Origin: Candidatus Poribacteria bacterium
GTDB lineage: Bacteria; Poribacteria; WGA-4E; WGA-3G
Length of the DNA stretch: 5,591 bases
Reading direction: 5' to 3'
NCBI GenBank assembly: GCA_028818995.1
Contig: JAPPMR010000894.1
Coordinates: 1-5,591, forward strand
Of the stretch, positions 1 through 5,154 are shown piece by piece. A model generated the notes under the pieces. It was not told the DNA's origin, did not search any database, and saw only the letters and a list, made by a program, of their open reading frames with translations. The position numbers and the translations under genes were made by a program. Every line of letters begins with the position of its first letter. Positions within the stretch are counted from its first letter, which is position 1.

Positions 1-2
1 CC

Positions 3-740
3 TTATAATTGTTGTTCCATTGCATAAGCGATGCTCTCATCACCCATCGGTGCAGGCGACACGTCAATGCCAACAAACTTTATGCCCCATTTCTGTGCGA
101 ATGCCTGCGCTAACGAAACAATTTTTTGTCCTTCTTCTTCCATAACTGTTTTGAGGTTTTGCAGAGCAGTTTCCAAATTGGGGGCATCTGTGAAAGCATC
201 TTGCACAAGGTCTGCCGCTTGCCATCCGATGCCGAAGTTAGTTTGGGTATCATACCAGAAAGCAGCTGGGAAGAAAGGGGTATTTGGTGGACAGTTCATC
301 AACGCAGCAAAGCGGAGGTTGCCGTAGCCATCATCAGTTTGGTGTGCTATCTGTTGAATGATGTTCGCAGTGCTTTCGGTGATGCCCGAGTCAATCTGAC
401 CAGATTGTGTTGTAATGGTAGTCGTGGCAAAAAGCGATTCGCTTTGGACAATTACATCGGTGAGCAGTTCAAGATGTTTTGTGGCGTGCTGCGCTTCTGG
501 AGAGATTGTGCCTAAACTGAGGAATTCAATCCCTAATGTCTTGGCATTAGACTCTAACTTAAGGATTGTCCCTACATTTCGTGCTTCATTCCAGATTTGA
601 CAACTTACGCGTGTTGACTGTACCTGATAGTCGTTTGCTTCAAAGTGGGTTCGGCATGCGGCGTTAAATTCGGCTGCCTGTTTGAGGTAGGAACCAAAAA
701 AAGGGTCAGGTATACCTGTGGTAATGGTTCGGATCTTCAT
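3..740 (-). CDS. DUF711 / UPF0210 family protein, apparently shortened
   Basis: 245 residues from an ATG at 738-740 to a TAA at 3-5. I recognise the DUF711 (UPF0210) family from the N-terminal KIRTITTGI segment, the GYGNLRFAALMNCPPNTPFF segment (residues 138-157) and the closing VGIDVSPAPMGDESIA (223-238). The family has a fold related to pyruvate formate-lyase-like proteins; its biochemical role is not established to my knowledge, so I assign none. Usual members are roughly 400-450 residues and continue after the D-x-S-x-AP-x-G-x-(D)S segment into a glycine-rich region and a C-terminal half. Here a stop comes about ten residues after that segment, so the C-terminal part is missing, split off by a frameshift or nonsense change, or genuinely absent; only two bases lie beyond the stop. 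No clear Shine-Dalgarno site precedes the ATG. The start overlaps the accA stop as ATGA (737-740), which suggests translational coupling. Family confidence is good; completeness is doubtful. Confidence 0.8.
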   Translation of the reverse strand: MKIRTITTGIPDPFFGSYLKQAAEFNAACRTHFEANDYQVQSTRVSCQIWNEARNVGTILKLESNAKTLGIEFLSLGTISPEAQHATKHLELLTDVIVQSESLFATTTITTQSGQIDSGITESTANIIQQIAHQTDDGYGNLRFAALMNCPPNTPFFPAAFWYDTQTNFGIGWQAADLVQDAFTDAPNLETALQNLKTVMEEEGQKIVSLAQAFAQKWGIKFVGIDVSPAPMGDESIAYAMEQQL

Positions 741-1717
741 GTGTGGTTAACGTCATCTTCTCCATAAAGTCCGAGATTTCGGTAGCGTTCATAACGTTGT
801 TCAATCAGTTCTTTCTCCGTCATCTCCATTAATTCTGTAAGATGCTTCCGAATTGCGCGTTTGACGTTTCGTACTGCAGCGTCAGGGTCCCTATGTGCGC
901 CACCCAGAGGTTCGCGAATAGCCTGGTCAATGATGTTTAACTTAAGTAGGTCTGGGGCGGTCGGTTTATAGCCTTCAGTTGCTTCAGGCGCGTGTTCACC
1001 TTTGTCTTTCCATACAATACCGCTGCATGCCTCTGGTGGAGCAACACAGTAGACAGCATATTCCATCATCAACACGCGATTTCCGACTGCAATTGCTAAT
1101 GCGCCACCGCTGCCACCTTCACCGATAATAACGACAAGGATTGGGACGCGCATCTGCATCATCTCAGCAAGATTATCAGCGATTGCTGCTGCCTGTCCAT
1201 ATTCTTCGGAACGGAGATCGAAATGTGCCCCCGGTGTATCAACAAAGCAGATTAGAGGGCGGTTGAATTTGTTTGCTAACTGCATCAAACGTCTCGCTTT
1301 TCGGTAACCTTCTGGGTGTGTATAACCGAAGTTCATCTCCTGTCGTTCTTCGAGGTTTGTGCCTTTCTGTTGTGCCAGGTAGACGACAGGTTGTTCATCA
1401 AACCATGCGAAGCCACCGATGAGTGCACGGTCATCTCCATACAACTTATCGCTATGAAGTTCGACCGGTTCGTCAAGAAGTTCGTTGATATACAAGGAGG
1501 CTTGTGGTCTTTGCGGATGCCGCGCTAATCGCACTTTATCCCAGCGGCTCAGCTTTTGGAAGGTCTGCTTTGTAAGCGTGTCGGCATTCTGTTTCAGTGC
1601 GGCAATACCTTCTGTGAGGTCTAACTCAGGATGTTCTTCCGCGAAAGCATCCAGTTGTACGAGATGTCGTTCCAATTCAATGAGAGATTTTTCAAAATCT
1701 AATTCAGATGAATTCAC
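737..1717 (-). CDS. accA: Acetyl-CoA carboxylase carboxyltransferase subunit alpha
   Basis: 326 residues, within the usual AccA size. With AccD it forms the cytosolic carboxyltransferase that moves CO2 from biotinylated AccB to acetyl-CoA, giving malonyl-CoA for fatty acid synthesis. Visible are an N-terminal helical segment (about 1-60, LDFEKSLIELERHL), the crotonase-like core with FVDTPGA (158-164), the oxyanion-type loop GEGGSGGALAIAVGN (199-213), EACSGIVWKD (229-238) and the hallmark EPLGGAHRDP (269-278). The start is GTG at 1715-1717, supported by AAGGAAG (1727-1733) nine bases upstream. The segment after DTPGA reads HFDLRSEEYGQ, whereas most AccA proteins have something like YPGxGAEERGQ; this is a notable departure near the active-site region. 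AccD is not in the window. The stop overlaps the next gene's start (ATGA). A 91-base gap separates it from the small membrane protein upstream. Confidence 0.96.
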   Translation of the reverse strand: MNSSELDFEKSLIELERHLVQLDAFAEEHPELDLTEGIAALKQNADTLTKQTFQKLSRWDKVRLARHPQRPQASLYINELLDEPVELHSDKLYGDDRALIGGFAWFDEQPVVYLAQQKGTNLEERQEMNFGYTHPEGYRKARRLMQLANKFNRPLICFVDTPGAHFDLRSEEYGQAAAIADNLAEMMQMRVPILVVIIGEGGSGGALAIAVGNRVLMMEYAVYCVAPPEACSGIVWKDKGEHAPEATEGYKPTAPDLLKLNIIDQAIREPLGGAHRDPDAAVRNVKRAIRKHLTELMEMTEKELIEQRYERYRNLGLYGEDDVNHT

Positions 1718-1726
1718 AATAATTGT

Positions 1727-1733
1727 CTTCCTT
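1727..1733 (-). promoter_or_regulatory. Ribosome binding site deciding the GTG start of accA
   Basis: AAGGAAG on the minus strand lies nine bases before the GTG at 1715-1717. No in-frame ATG near the family's usual N-terminus competes with it, so it supports GTG initiation. Confidence 0.65.
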
Positions 1734-1808
1734 AGTTACGTTTTTTATCTCGCTGGAGGTTATGATTCTTAATGAAAAAAACAGGATTGATTAACGCATA
1801 GGTATAAA

Positions 1809-2102
1809 TTATTCAGACTCGTGTTGGGTTTGAGATAACCAATTTTTAAATCTTTTAACAGGTTCATGTAGACGTAGACGTTGAGATAACCATTTGCCTA
1901 ATGTCTTAACAGGCGATCTCGATAGAAGAACGATTACATACAATAACCATATACTTACAAAACATTGCCACCCAATAAGCAAGAAAGATAATGGGGATTC
2001 CCATAATCCAGTAATAAACATAACACACAATGGAAATACAATGGAAATAACCCATGTAAAATTTTTGAGAGTCTTTTTCCAATTATGATTAACTTCACTC
2101 AT
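1809..2102 (-). CDS. Small two-helix membrane protein with a duplicated C-terminal motif
   Basis: 97 residues, family not recognised. The start at 2100-2102 (ATG, MSEVNHNWKK) is chosen because AAAAGGAA lies immediately upstream, with AAGGA six bases from the ATG. The frame stays open to 2240, but that extension runs through intergenic palindromes and a 21-bp tandem repeat and is probably not translated. Two hydrophobic stretches (about residues 14-34 and 38-61) look like a membrane hairpin, followed by a basic, amphipathic tail. The tail holds an 11-residue motif twice, PVKTLGKWLSQ (64-74) and PVKRFKNWLSQ (81-91), 17 residues apart, and the DNA duplication is still visible. It sits between dprA and accA with 170 and 91 base gaps, so an operon is not evident. 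Function is unknown; membrane location is inferred. The strong Shine-Dalgarno site argues that it is a real gene. Confidence 0.6.
   Translation of the reverse strand: MSEVNHNWKKTLKNFTWVISIVFPLCVMFITGLWESPLSFLLIGWQCFVSIWLLYVIVLLSRSPVKTLGKWLSQRLRLHEPVKRFKNWLSQTQHESE
1830..1913. repeat. Two 33-bp direct repeat units, 51 bp apart, inside the small membrane protein gene
   Basis: The units at 1830-1862 and 1881-1913 share an identical 12-mer (TTGAGATAACCA) at one end and an identical 8-mer (TTAACAGG) at the other, with diverged middles. The 51-bp offset is a whole number of codons, so the duplication repeats the protein motif PVKxxxxWLSQ without breaking the frame. Confidence 0.8.
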
Positions 2103-2108
2103 AACAGT

Positions 2109-2113
2109 TCCTT
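2109..2113 (-). promoter_or_regulatory. Ribosome binding site fixing the start of the small membrane protein
   Basis: AAGGA within AAAAGGAA is six bases before the ATG at 2100-2102. It favours this internal start over the longer open frame reaching 2240. Confidence 0.65.
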
Positions 2114-2128
2114 TTGAAATTACTTGGG

Positions 2129-2169
2129 CACTCTGGGCTAGTGAGGTTAGGAAACCTCGCCTACCAGTG
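2129..2169. repeat. Intergenic hairpin-forming palindrome
   Basis: The core is GAGGTT (2143-2148), loop AGGA, AACCTC (2153-2158), extended to eight pairs by GT/GC with one G-T wobble. An outer stem is possible between CACT..GG (2129-2136) and CCAGTG (2164-2169) with a small bulge. It lies between dprA and the small membrane protein and resembles a dispersed REP-like unit, although only one copy is in the window. With no T-run on the minus strand it does not look like a classic terminator. Confidence 0.55.
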
Positions 2170-2179
2170 AATGTAAGAG

Positions 2180-2195
2180 GCACAATGAATTGCGC
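2180..2195. repeat. Short near-perfect palindrome
   Basis: GCACAATGAATTGCGC forms a seven-pair stem with one G-T wobble and a two-base centre. It lies 11 bases from the larger hairpin at 2129-2169 and 6 bases from the 21-bp tandem duplication, as part of a composite repeat region between two genes. Confidence 0.5.
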
Positions 2196-2201
2196 TACTA
2201 C

Positions 2202-2243
2202 AAACACCGCAAATTCCAAAAAAAACACCGCAAATTCCAAAAA
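2202..2243. repeat. Perfect 21-bp tandem duplication (two copies)
   Basis: The unit at 2202-2222 is repeated exactly at 2223-2243. Each copy is AAACACCGC followed by AAATTCC and an A-run. With only two adjacent copies and no spacers it is not a CRISPR array. It lies just downstream of the dprA stop. The A-runs read as T-runs in dprA mRNA. Confidence 0.85.
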
Positions 2244-2272
2244 ATATTCATTGAATTTTATAATTCGCTATA

Positions 2273-3493
2273 TTATCCGCTTGTCTTTGTAAATTGTTTA
2301 CCGGGCAACTGCTCAATAGCACCTTTGAGTTCCAGCATCAAAAGAACACTGGAAACTTGGCTAATCGGCAGCTGCGTTGTCCGAACAATAGCATCAATAT
2401 GCGATGAGGGTATTTCTATCGCATTGAACACCGTTTTTTCGTCAGTTGTTAAATCTGGTGGTGGGACTACGGGGGCAGTCGTTTTCTTTTCTGTAGCGGT
2501 TGTTTTTGGAGTGGTGCTGCTTGTCTGATTAAGATCGCTCTTCTCAGCAGACGGTATTTCTGGAATTGCTGCTGCTTTTTCTGACCCTGGTGTAAGGGCA
2601 GATACTTGACGTAAGGCATGTTGCGGTAACGCTTCTAACAAATCATCTACAGTGCTGATAAGTTTCGCACCGTTATCAATCAACTTATGCGTGCCAGTTG
2701 ATAACTCAGAGAATATTTCCCCCGGTACAGCGAACACCTCTCTGCCTTGTTCACTTGCGAGTCGTGCAGTAATAAGTGCGCCACTCCGATTCGATGCTTC
2801 TACCACAACGGTTCCGAGTGTCAATCCGCTAATGATACGGTTGCGTCTGGGAAAGTTCTCTGATCTCGGTTTCATACCCATCGGGAATTCAGAGACCAAT
2901 GCACCGGACTCTATGACTTTTTCAACCAATTCACTATTAGCTGCAGGATAGATCAGACTAAGGCCGTTTCCCATCACAGCAATTGTTCGACCACCTGCCT
3001 CAAGTGCGCCTCGGTGTGCACAAGTATCTATTCCCTTTGCAAACCCACTTATCACTGTTAGACCGCGTTTAGCAAGCTGATAACTTAGTTGGTAACTGAC
3101 ACGTCGCCCATAATCTTTTGCTTGCCGAGACCCAACAAGCGCAATGCTCAATGCATCTTCTGGCTTCAGTTCACCTCTGACGTAAAGGATAAGGGGAGGT
3201 GTGTCAATTTCCTTCAACAGCGGCGGATATGCCGCATCATAGAACGTTACAATTTGACATCCAAATTCGTGTATCAATTCCAGTTCGCGTTCTAATGGAC
3301 ATCCGAGTTTTTTGTGGATCAATCGCTCACGTGCTGTTGGCGCAAGACCTTCAATGTTTTGCAATTCTTGCGAAGAAGCACTTAACACCTTTTCAGCACT
3401 ACCCAAAATCTTGATCAAGAATTGAACGGTTTTCGGTCCAATACCTTGAATTAGGTTGAGATGGAGAAGATTCGTGGTTTCCTGAGATAACAT
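2273..3493 (-). CDS. dprA: DNA-processing protein DprA (Smf), RecA loader
   Basis: 406 residues, typical to slightly long. DprA is a cytosolic protein that binds incoming single-stranded DNA during natural transformation, protects it and loads RecA; it is also widespread in species not known to be competent. Domains seen: an N-terminal helix-hairpin-helix/SAM-like region (about 10-62, LIQGIGPKT); the Rossmann-fold core (about 85-290) with ALVGSRQAKDYGRR (118-131), SGFAKGIDTCAHRGALEAGG (149-168), ENFPRRNRIISGL (212-224), SNRSGALITARLASEQGREV (234-253) and AVPG (255-258); a low-complexity Ser/Thr/Pro/Ala/Lys linker (about 297-347); and a C-terminal winged-helix domain (about 349-402). The core Gly-Ser-Arg and basic residues expected for DNA binding are present. 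The start is ATG at 3491-3493; the Shine-Dalgarno site is weak (GGTAGA). It stops with TAA at 2273-2275. Its neighbours are not competence genes. Confidence 0.96.
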   Translation of the reverse strand: MLSQETTNLLHLNLIQGIGPKTVQFLIKILGSAEKVLSASSQELQNIEGLAPTARERLIHKKLGCPLERELELIHEFGCQIVTFYDAAYPPLLKEIDTPPLILYVRGELKPEDALSIALVGSRQAKDYGRRVSYQLSYQLAKRGLTVISGFAKGIDTCAHRGALEAGGRTIAVMGNGLSLIYPAANSELVEKVIESGALVSEFPMGMKPRSENFPRRNRIISGLTLGTVVVEASNRSGALITARLASEQGREVFAVPGEIFSELSTGTHKLIDNGAKLISTVDDLLEALPQHALRQVSALTPGSEKAAAIPEIPSAEKSDLNQTSSTTPKTTATEKKTTAPVVPPPDLTTDEKTVFNAIEIPSSHIDAIVRTTQLPISQVSSVLLMLELKGAIEQLPGKQFTKTSG

Positions 3494-3510
3494 CGTTTAT
3501 ATTCTACCGT

Positions 3511-3550
3511 AAAAGGCGTAGCATATAGTTTGTGTAATCCTACGGCTTTT
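3511..3550 (-). terminator. Possible hairpin between the broken lipoprotein and dprA
   Basis: On the minus strand AAAAGCCGTAG pairs with CTACGCCTTTT (arms 3540-3550 and 3511-3521) with a single mismatch, across an 18-base loop, ending in TTTT. The position, after the lipoprotein stop and before dprA, fits a weak intrinsic terminator, but the mismatch, long loop and short T-run keep this tentative. Confidence 0.35.
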
Positions 3551-3576
3551 GAGGAAATGAACCTGATGAACTGTAT

Positions 3577-4161
3577 TCACTGCGTGGATGATGCTTCAGC
3601 AGGTGTTGGCAGTGCATAATAGAGTTCTATTTCCTGAATCTTTCTGTGCTCTGTGGCACTTGGCGCACCGCCGTCAGCTCGTTTTGTACGGCTTTGCCCT
3701 CCGACGCGTCGCGAATCCCATCTACGCGGCACTTTCAAGCGAAATTTCTTGGTTATGATCGGGTTTCTGAGTGTAAATTTATATTCAGAACGCATGTTAT
3801 CGCGCACTTGATTTACTGTAACCCACTTTCCACCGTCATCCATATATTGAATCTCAAAGACCTCCAATTGTCCCTCTTTTGCCTTGATGACAACTTGTTG
3901 GATCGTCTGAGGAATATTCCAGCTTAAGACTGCCTCGGTGAAATTATCCGATTCTCGCTGTGAGGCAACATCTCTCGCGTCTTCACGTATAGTCGTGGTT
4001 TCTCCTTCGGTATATAAATTTTAATCAATTAACTTTGAATAGGTACTAGCAGCTGTGACTGCAACATTCTCACTCCGGTTAAATGATGGGTTTGATGCGA
4101 GGATGCATCCTGACAACCCAAGTATCCAGCAAAATATTATAGCAAATAATCCAAAACGCAT
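3577..4161 (-). pseudogene. Discoidin-like lipoprotein interrupted by one in-frame TAA
   Basis: A reading frame from ATG 4159-4161 to TGA 3577-3579 spans 194 codons before the terminal stop. The start is strong: AAGGAGG lies five bases upstream. A lipoprotein signal peptide follows (MRFGLFAIIFCWILGLSGC, lipobox LSGC, lipidated Cys19). Codon 47 (4021-4023) is TAA, after which the same frame continues with sensible protein to the end: beta-strand-like segments (VVIKAKEG, LEVFEIQYMDDGGKWVTV, KKFRLKVPRRW), an Arg/Gly-rich insert, and a closing IQEIELYYA typical of discoidin (F5/8 type C)-like domains. It is paralogous to the intact lipoprotein just upstream; there MIDGNMNT aligns with LID-stop-NLYT, so the stop replaces a Gly-type position. 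It is either a recent nonsense mutation or a sequencing error. A start downstream (TTG at 3865-3867) would give a signal-less half domain and has no good ribosome site. Function is unknown; likely surface binding, by inference. Confidence 0.8.
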
Positions 4162-4166
4162 GTATA

Positions 4167-4173
4167 CCTCCTT
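4167..4173 (-). promoter_or_regulatory. Strong ribosome binding site of the broken lipoprotein
   Basis: AAGGAGG is a perfect Shine-Dalgarno core five bases before the ATG at 4159-4161. It shows that the gene starts far upstream of the premature stop. Confidence 0.8.
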
Positions 4174-4210
4174 ATAATGTTTATCGTAAAATATGCAATG
4201 TTTTGTAAAG

Positions 4211-4246
4211 TTTCAAGGCAGTGTTTTCCCAACGACTGCCTTGAAA
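4211..4246 (-). terminator. Hairpin after the intact lipoprotein gene
   Basis: TTTCAAGGCAG (4211-4221) and CTGCCTTGAAA (4236-4246) are perfect 11-bp inverted arms with a 14-base loop, beginning five bases past the TAG stop. On the minus strand the stem is followed by CTTTACAAAAC, so the T-tract is poor. It is probably a terminator or an mRNA 3'-end stabiliser separating the two lipoprotein genes. Confidence 0.6.
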
Positions 4247-4251
4247 TTCCG

Positions 4252-4887
4252 CTATTCTATTTCTAATAAATCATCAAGTTCTTTTTCACGGGTTTCAGCG
4301 GCACTACTTTCCCGCGTTTGCTCAACAGTTTTATAGCCGTAAAGCTCAATTTCTCGGATTTTAGCTTGCGCGCGACGGTTCTCACCATAAAAGAAACCTC
4401 TACCACCAGTACGTGCGCGCTGCCTTCGTTTCAAGTTTGCGTCATCCGATGTTGATAAAATCCTAACCCGAATTCGGTTGGTAGGAAATGGAACTAAAAC
4501 AGGAATCTCAATCGGATTGGTTTTGACACTTTTAACATCTTTAATCAATTTCCAGTCTTGTTCGACGATGATACCACCTTTATCAGCAAAGATATCAAAT
4601 GTTTTGATGTTATCGGAATGGATCACAATTCTACGAATGACCTTTTTTTCTGGTAACGTGATGATAACTTCAGAGGGTGGATTTGAACCGAAAGTAGCCT
4701 CTACTGGAAAACTTGATTCTCCGATGGTATTCATATTGCCATCAATCATTTGAGGGCTCGTTGCACTCGTGCCTTCAAGTAGCGCGTAGTTATCACTCCA
4801 TTCTTGTTCGGAAAACAAGGCAGCACAACCTATCATAACAACGGAGAAGCAGATCAGCGAGAAGAAAATAGTAATTCTAAAAAGCAT
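4252..4887 (-). CDS. Discoidin (F5/8 type C)-like lipoprotein
   Basis: 211 residues from ATG 4885-4887, chosen because AAGGAG lies seven bases upstream; an in-frame GTG at 4906-4908 would put that ribosome site inside the gene. The signal peptide MLFRITIFFSLICFSVVMIGC ends in the lipobox MIGC, so Cys21 should be lipidated and the protein anchored in an envelope membrane. The mature part looks like a divergent discoidin-type beta-sandwich: NYALLEGTSATSPQMIDGNMNT (residues 33-54), VIITLPEKKVIRRIVIHSD (74-92), FDIFAD, DWKLIKDV (111-118), FPTNRIRVRILSTSD (134-148), and closing IREIELYGYK (177-186). A basic Arg/Gly-rich insert (about 152-173, KRRQRARTGGRG) interrupts the last strands, and an acidic tail follows. 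Discoidin domains commonly bind carbohydrates or lipids, but no ligand can be named here. The stop-interrupted neighbour downstream is a paralogue. The fold is assigned from motifs only; the lipoprotein call is firmer. Confidence 0.75.
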   Translation of the reverse strand: MLFRITIFFSLICFSVVMIGCAALFSEQEWSDNYALLEGTSATSPQMIDGNMNTIGESSFPVEATFGSNPPSEVIITLPEKKVIRRIVIHSDNIKTFDIFADKGGIIVEQDWKLIKDVKSVKTNPIEIPVLVPFPTNRIRVRILSTSDDANLKRRQRARTGGRGFFYGENRRAQAKIREIELYGYKTVEQTRESSAAETREKELDDLLEIE

Positions 4888-4894
4888 TTTGTAA

Positions 4895-4900
4895 CTCCTT
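4895..4900 (-). promoter_or_regulatory. Ribosome binding site fixing the intact lipoprotein start
   Basis: AAGGAG lies seven bases before the ATG at 4885-4887. It selects this start over the in-frame GTG at 4906-4908. Confidence 0.7.
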
Positions 4901-4903
4901 AAA

Positions 4904-4924
4904 TACACGTCTATATAGTGTGTA
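4904..4924. promoter_or_regulatory. Possible operator-like palindrome upstream of the lipoprotein gene
   Basis: TACAC (4904-4908) and GTGTA (4920-4924) flank a palindromic CTATATAG (4911-4918), with unequal spacers of two and one bases. It sits just ahead of the ribosome binding site. The minus strand also reads TATATA here, but I found no matching -35 box. It may be chance in AT-rich DNA. Confidence 0.25.
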
Positions 4925-5000
4925 CAGTTTTTAGTGATTTTACCAAATTTGCTCTAAAATGAGTGTTCATAAAAATGGACTATTGCTTCGTCAACATATT

Positions 5001-5033
5001 ATAGGTCGCGATTCGGAGATCGCTCCTACCTAT
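5001..5033. repeat. Hairpin module inside the MITE-like element
   Basis: Outer arms ATAGGT (5001-5006) and ACCTAT (5028-5033) and inner arms GCGAT (5008-5012) and ATCGC (5019-5023) nest into one stem. GGAG/CTCC (5015-5018 with 5023-5026 partly) offers an alternative fold. It could be a separate dispersed palindrome unit. Confidence 0.55.
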
Positions 5034-5045
5034 GGACCAGTTTTT

Positions 5046-5109
5046 GTAGGAGGGAACTCCGGGGAATGCCCAAGAGGCATTCATACCGTTGATTTGGATT
5101 CCCGACTAC
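5046..5109. repeat. Large structured palindrome inside the MITE-like element
   Basis: GTAG-GA-GGGAA (5046-5056) faces TTCCC-GA-CTAC (5099-5109): four and five base pairs around a symmetric GA/GA internal loop. Nested within is a perfect seven-pair hairpin, GAATGCC (5064-5070), loop CAAGA, GGCATTC (5076-5082). A local GGAG/CTCC hairpin (5049-5060) is an alternative. The layered pairing suggests a folded RNA or cruciform DNA. Confidence 0.55.
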
Positions 5110-5154
5110 TTTCAAGACTCATCAATTATTACTTGACGAAGCACTATGTTGTAA

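Larger units (their letters stand above)
4984..5143. mobile_element. MITE-like element with terminal inverted repeats and a target duplication
   Basis: The 160-bp element is bounded by perfect 11-bp inverted repeats TGCTTCGTCAA (4984-4994) and TTGACGAAGCA (5133-5143). Directly outside both ends is the same 4-mer CTAT (4980-4983 and 5144-5147), as expected of a target-site duplication. The interior carries no credible gene but has two structured modules, 5001-5033 and 5046-5109. Length, ends and lack of coding sequence fit a miniature inverted-repeat element mobilised in trans by an unseen transposase. It lies seven bases past the cysS stop codon, in the gap before the lipoprotein gene. A 4-mer match can arise by chance, so repeat copies elsewhere would be needed for certainty. 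Confidence 0.65.

Noticed and set aside
31..600. Plus-strand open frames opposite the DUF711 gene
   Set aside because: They lie antisense to a recognisable conserved protein and show no family features; the same holds for plus-strand frames opposite accA, dprA and the lipoproteins.
2103..2240. An extended 143-residue version of the small membrane protein
   Set aside because: The extra 46 residues are translated palindromes and the 21-bp tandem repeat. A strong ribosome binding site sits directly before the internal ATG at 2102.
2202..2243. CRISPR array
   Set aside because: Only two directly adjacent 21-bp copies with no spacers and no cas genes.
2251..2266. Terminator just after dprA
   Set aside because: The AT-only stem (GAATT/AATTC) is too weak, although T-runs follow on the minus strand.
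3577..3867. A stand-alone 96-residue gene from a TTG codon
   Set aside because: The same frame continues upstream with homologous protein to an excellent ribosome site at 4167-4173, interrupted only by the TAA at 4021-4023.
4021..4023. TAA reassigned to an amino acid in this organism
   Set aside because: TAA serves as the terminal stop of cysS, dprA and the small membrane protein at positions matching expected protein ends.
4162..4210. A sigma-70 promoter for the broken lipoprotein (TTGCAT, 16 bases, TATAAG)
   Set aside because: The transcript would start inside the ribosome binding site, leaving no usable leader.
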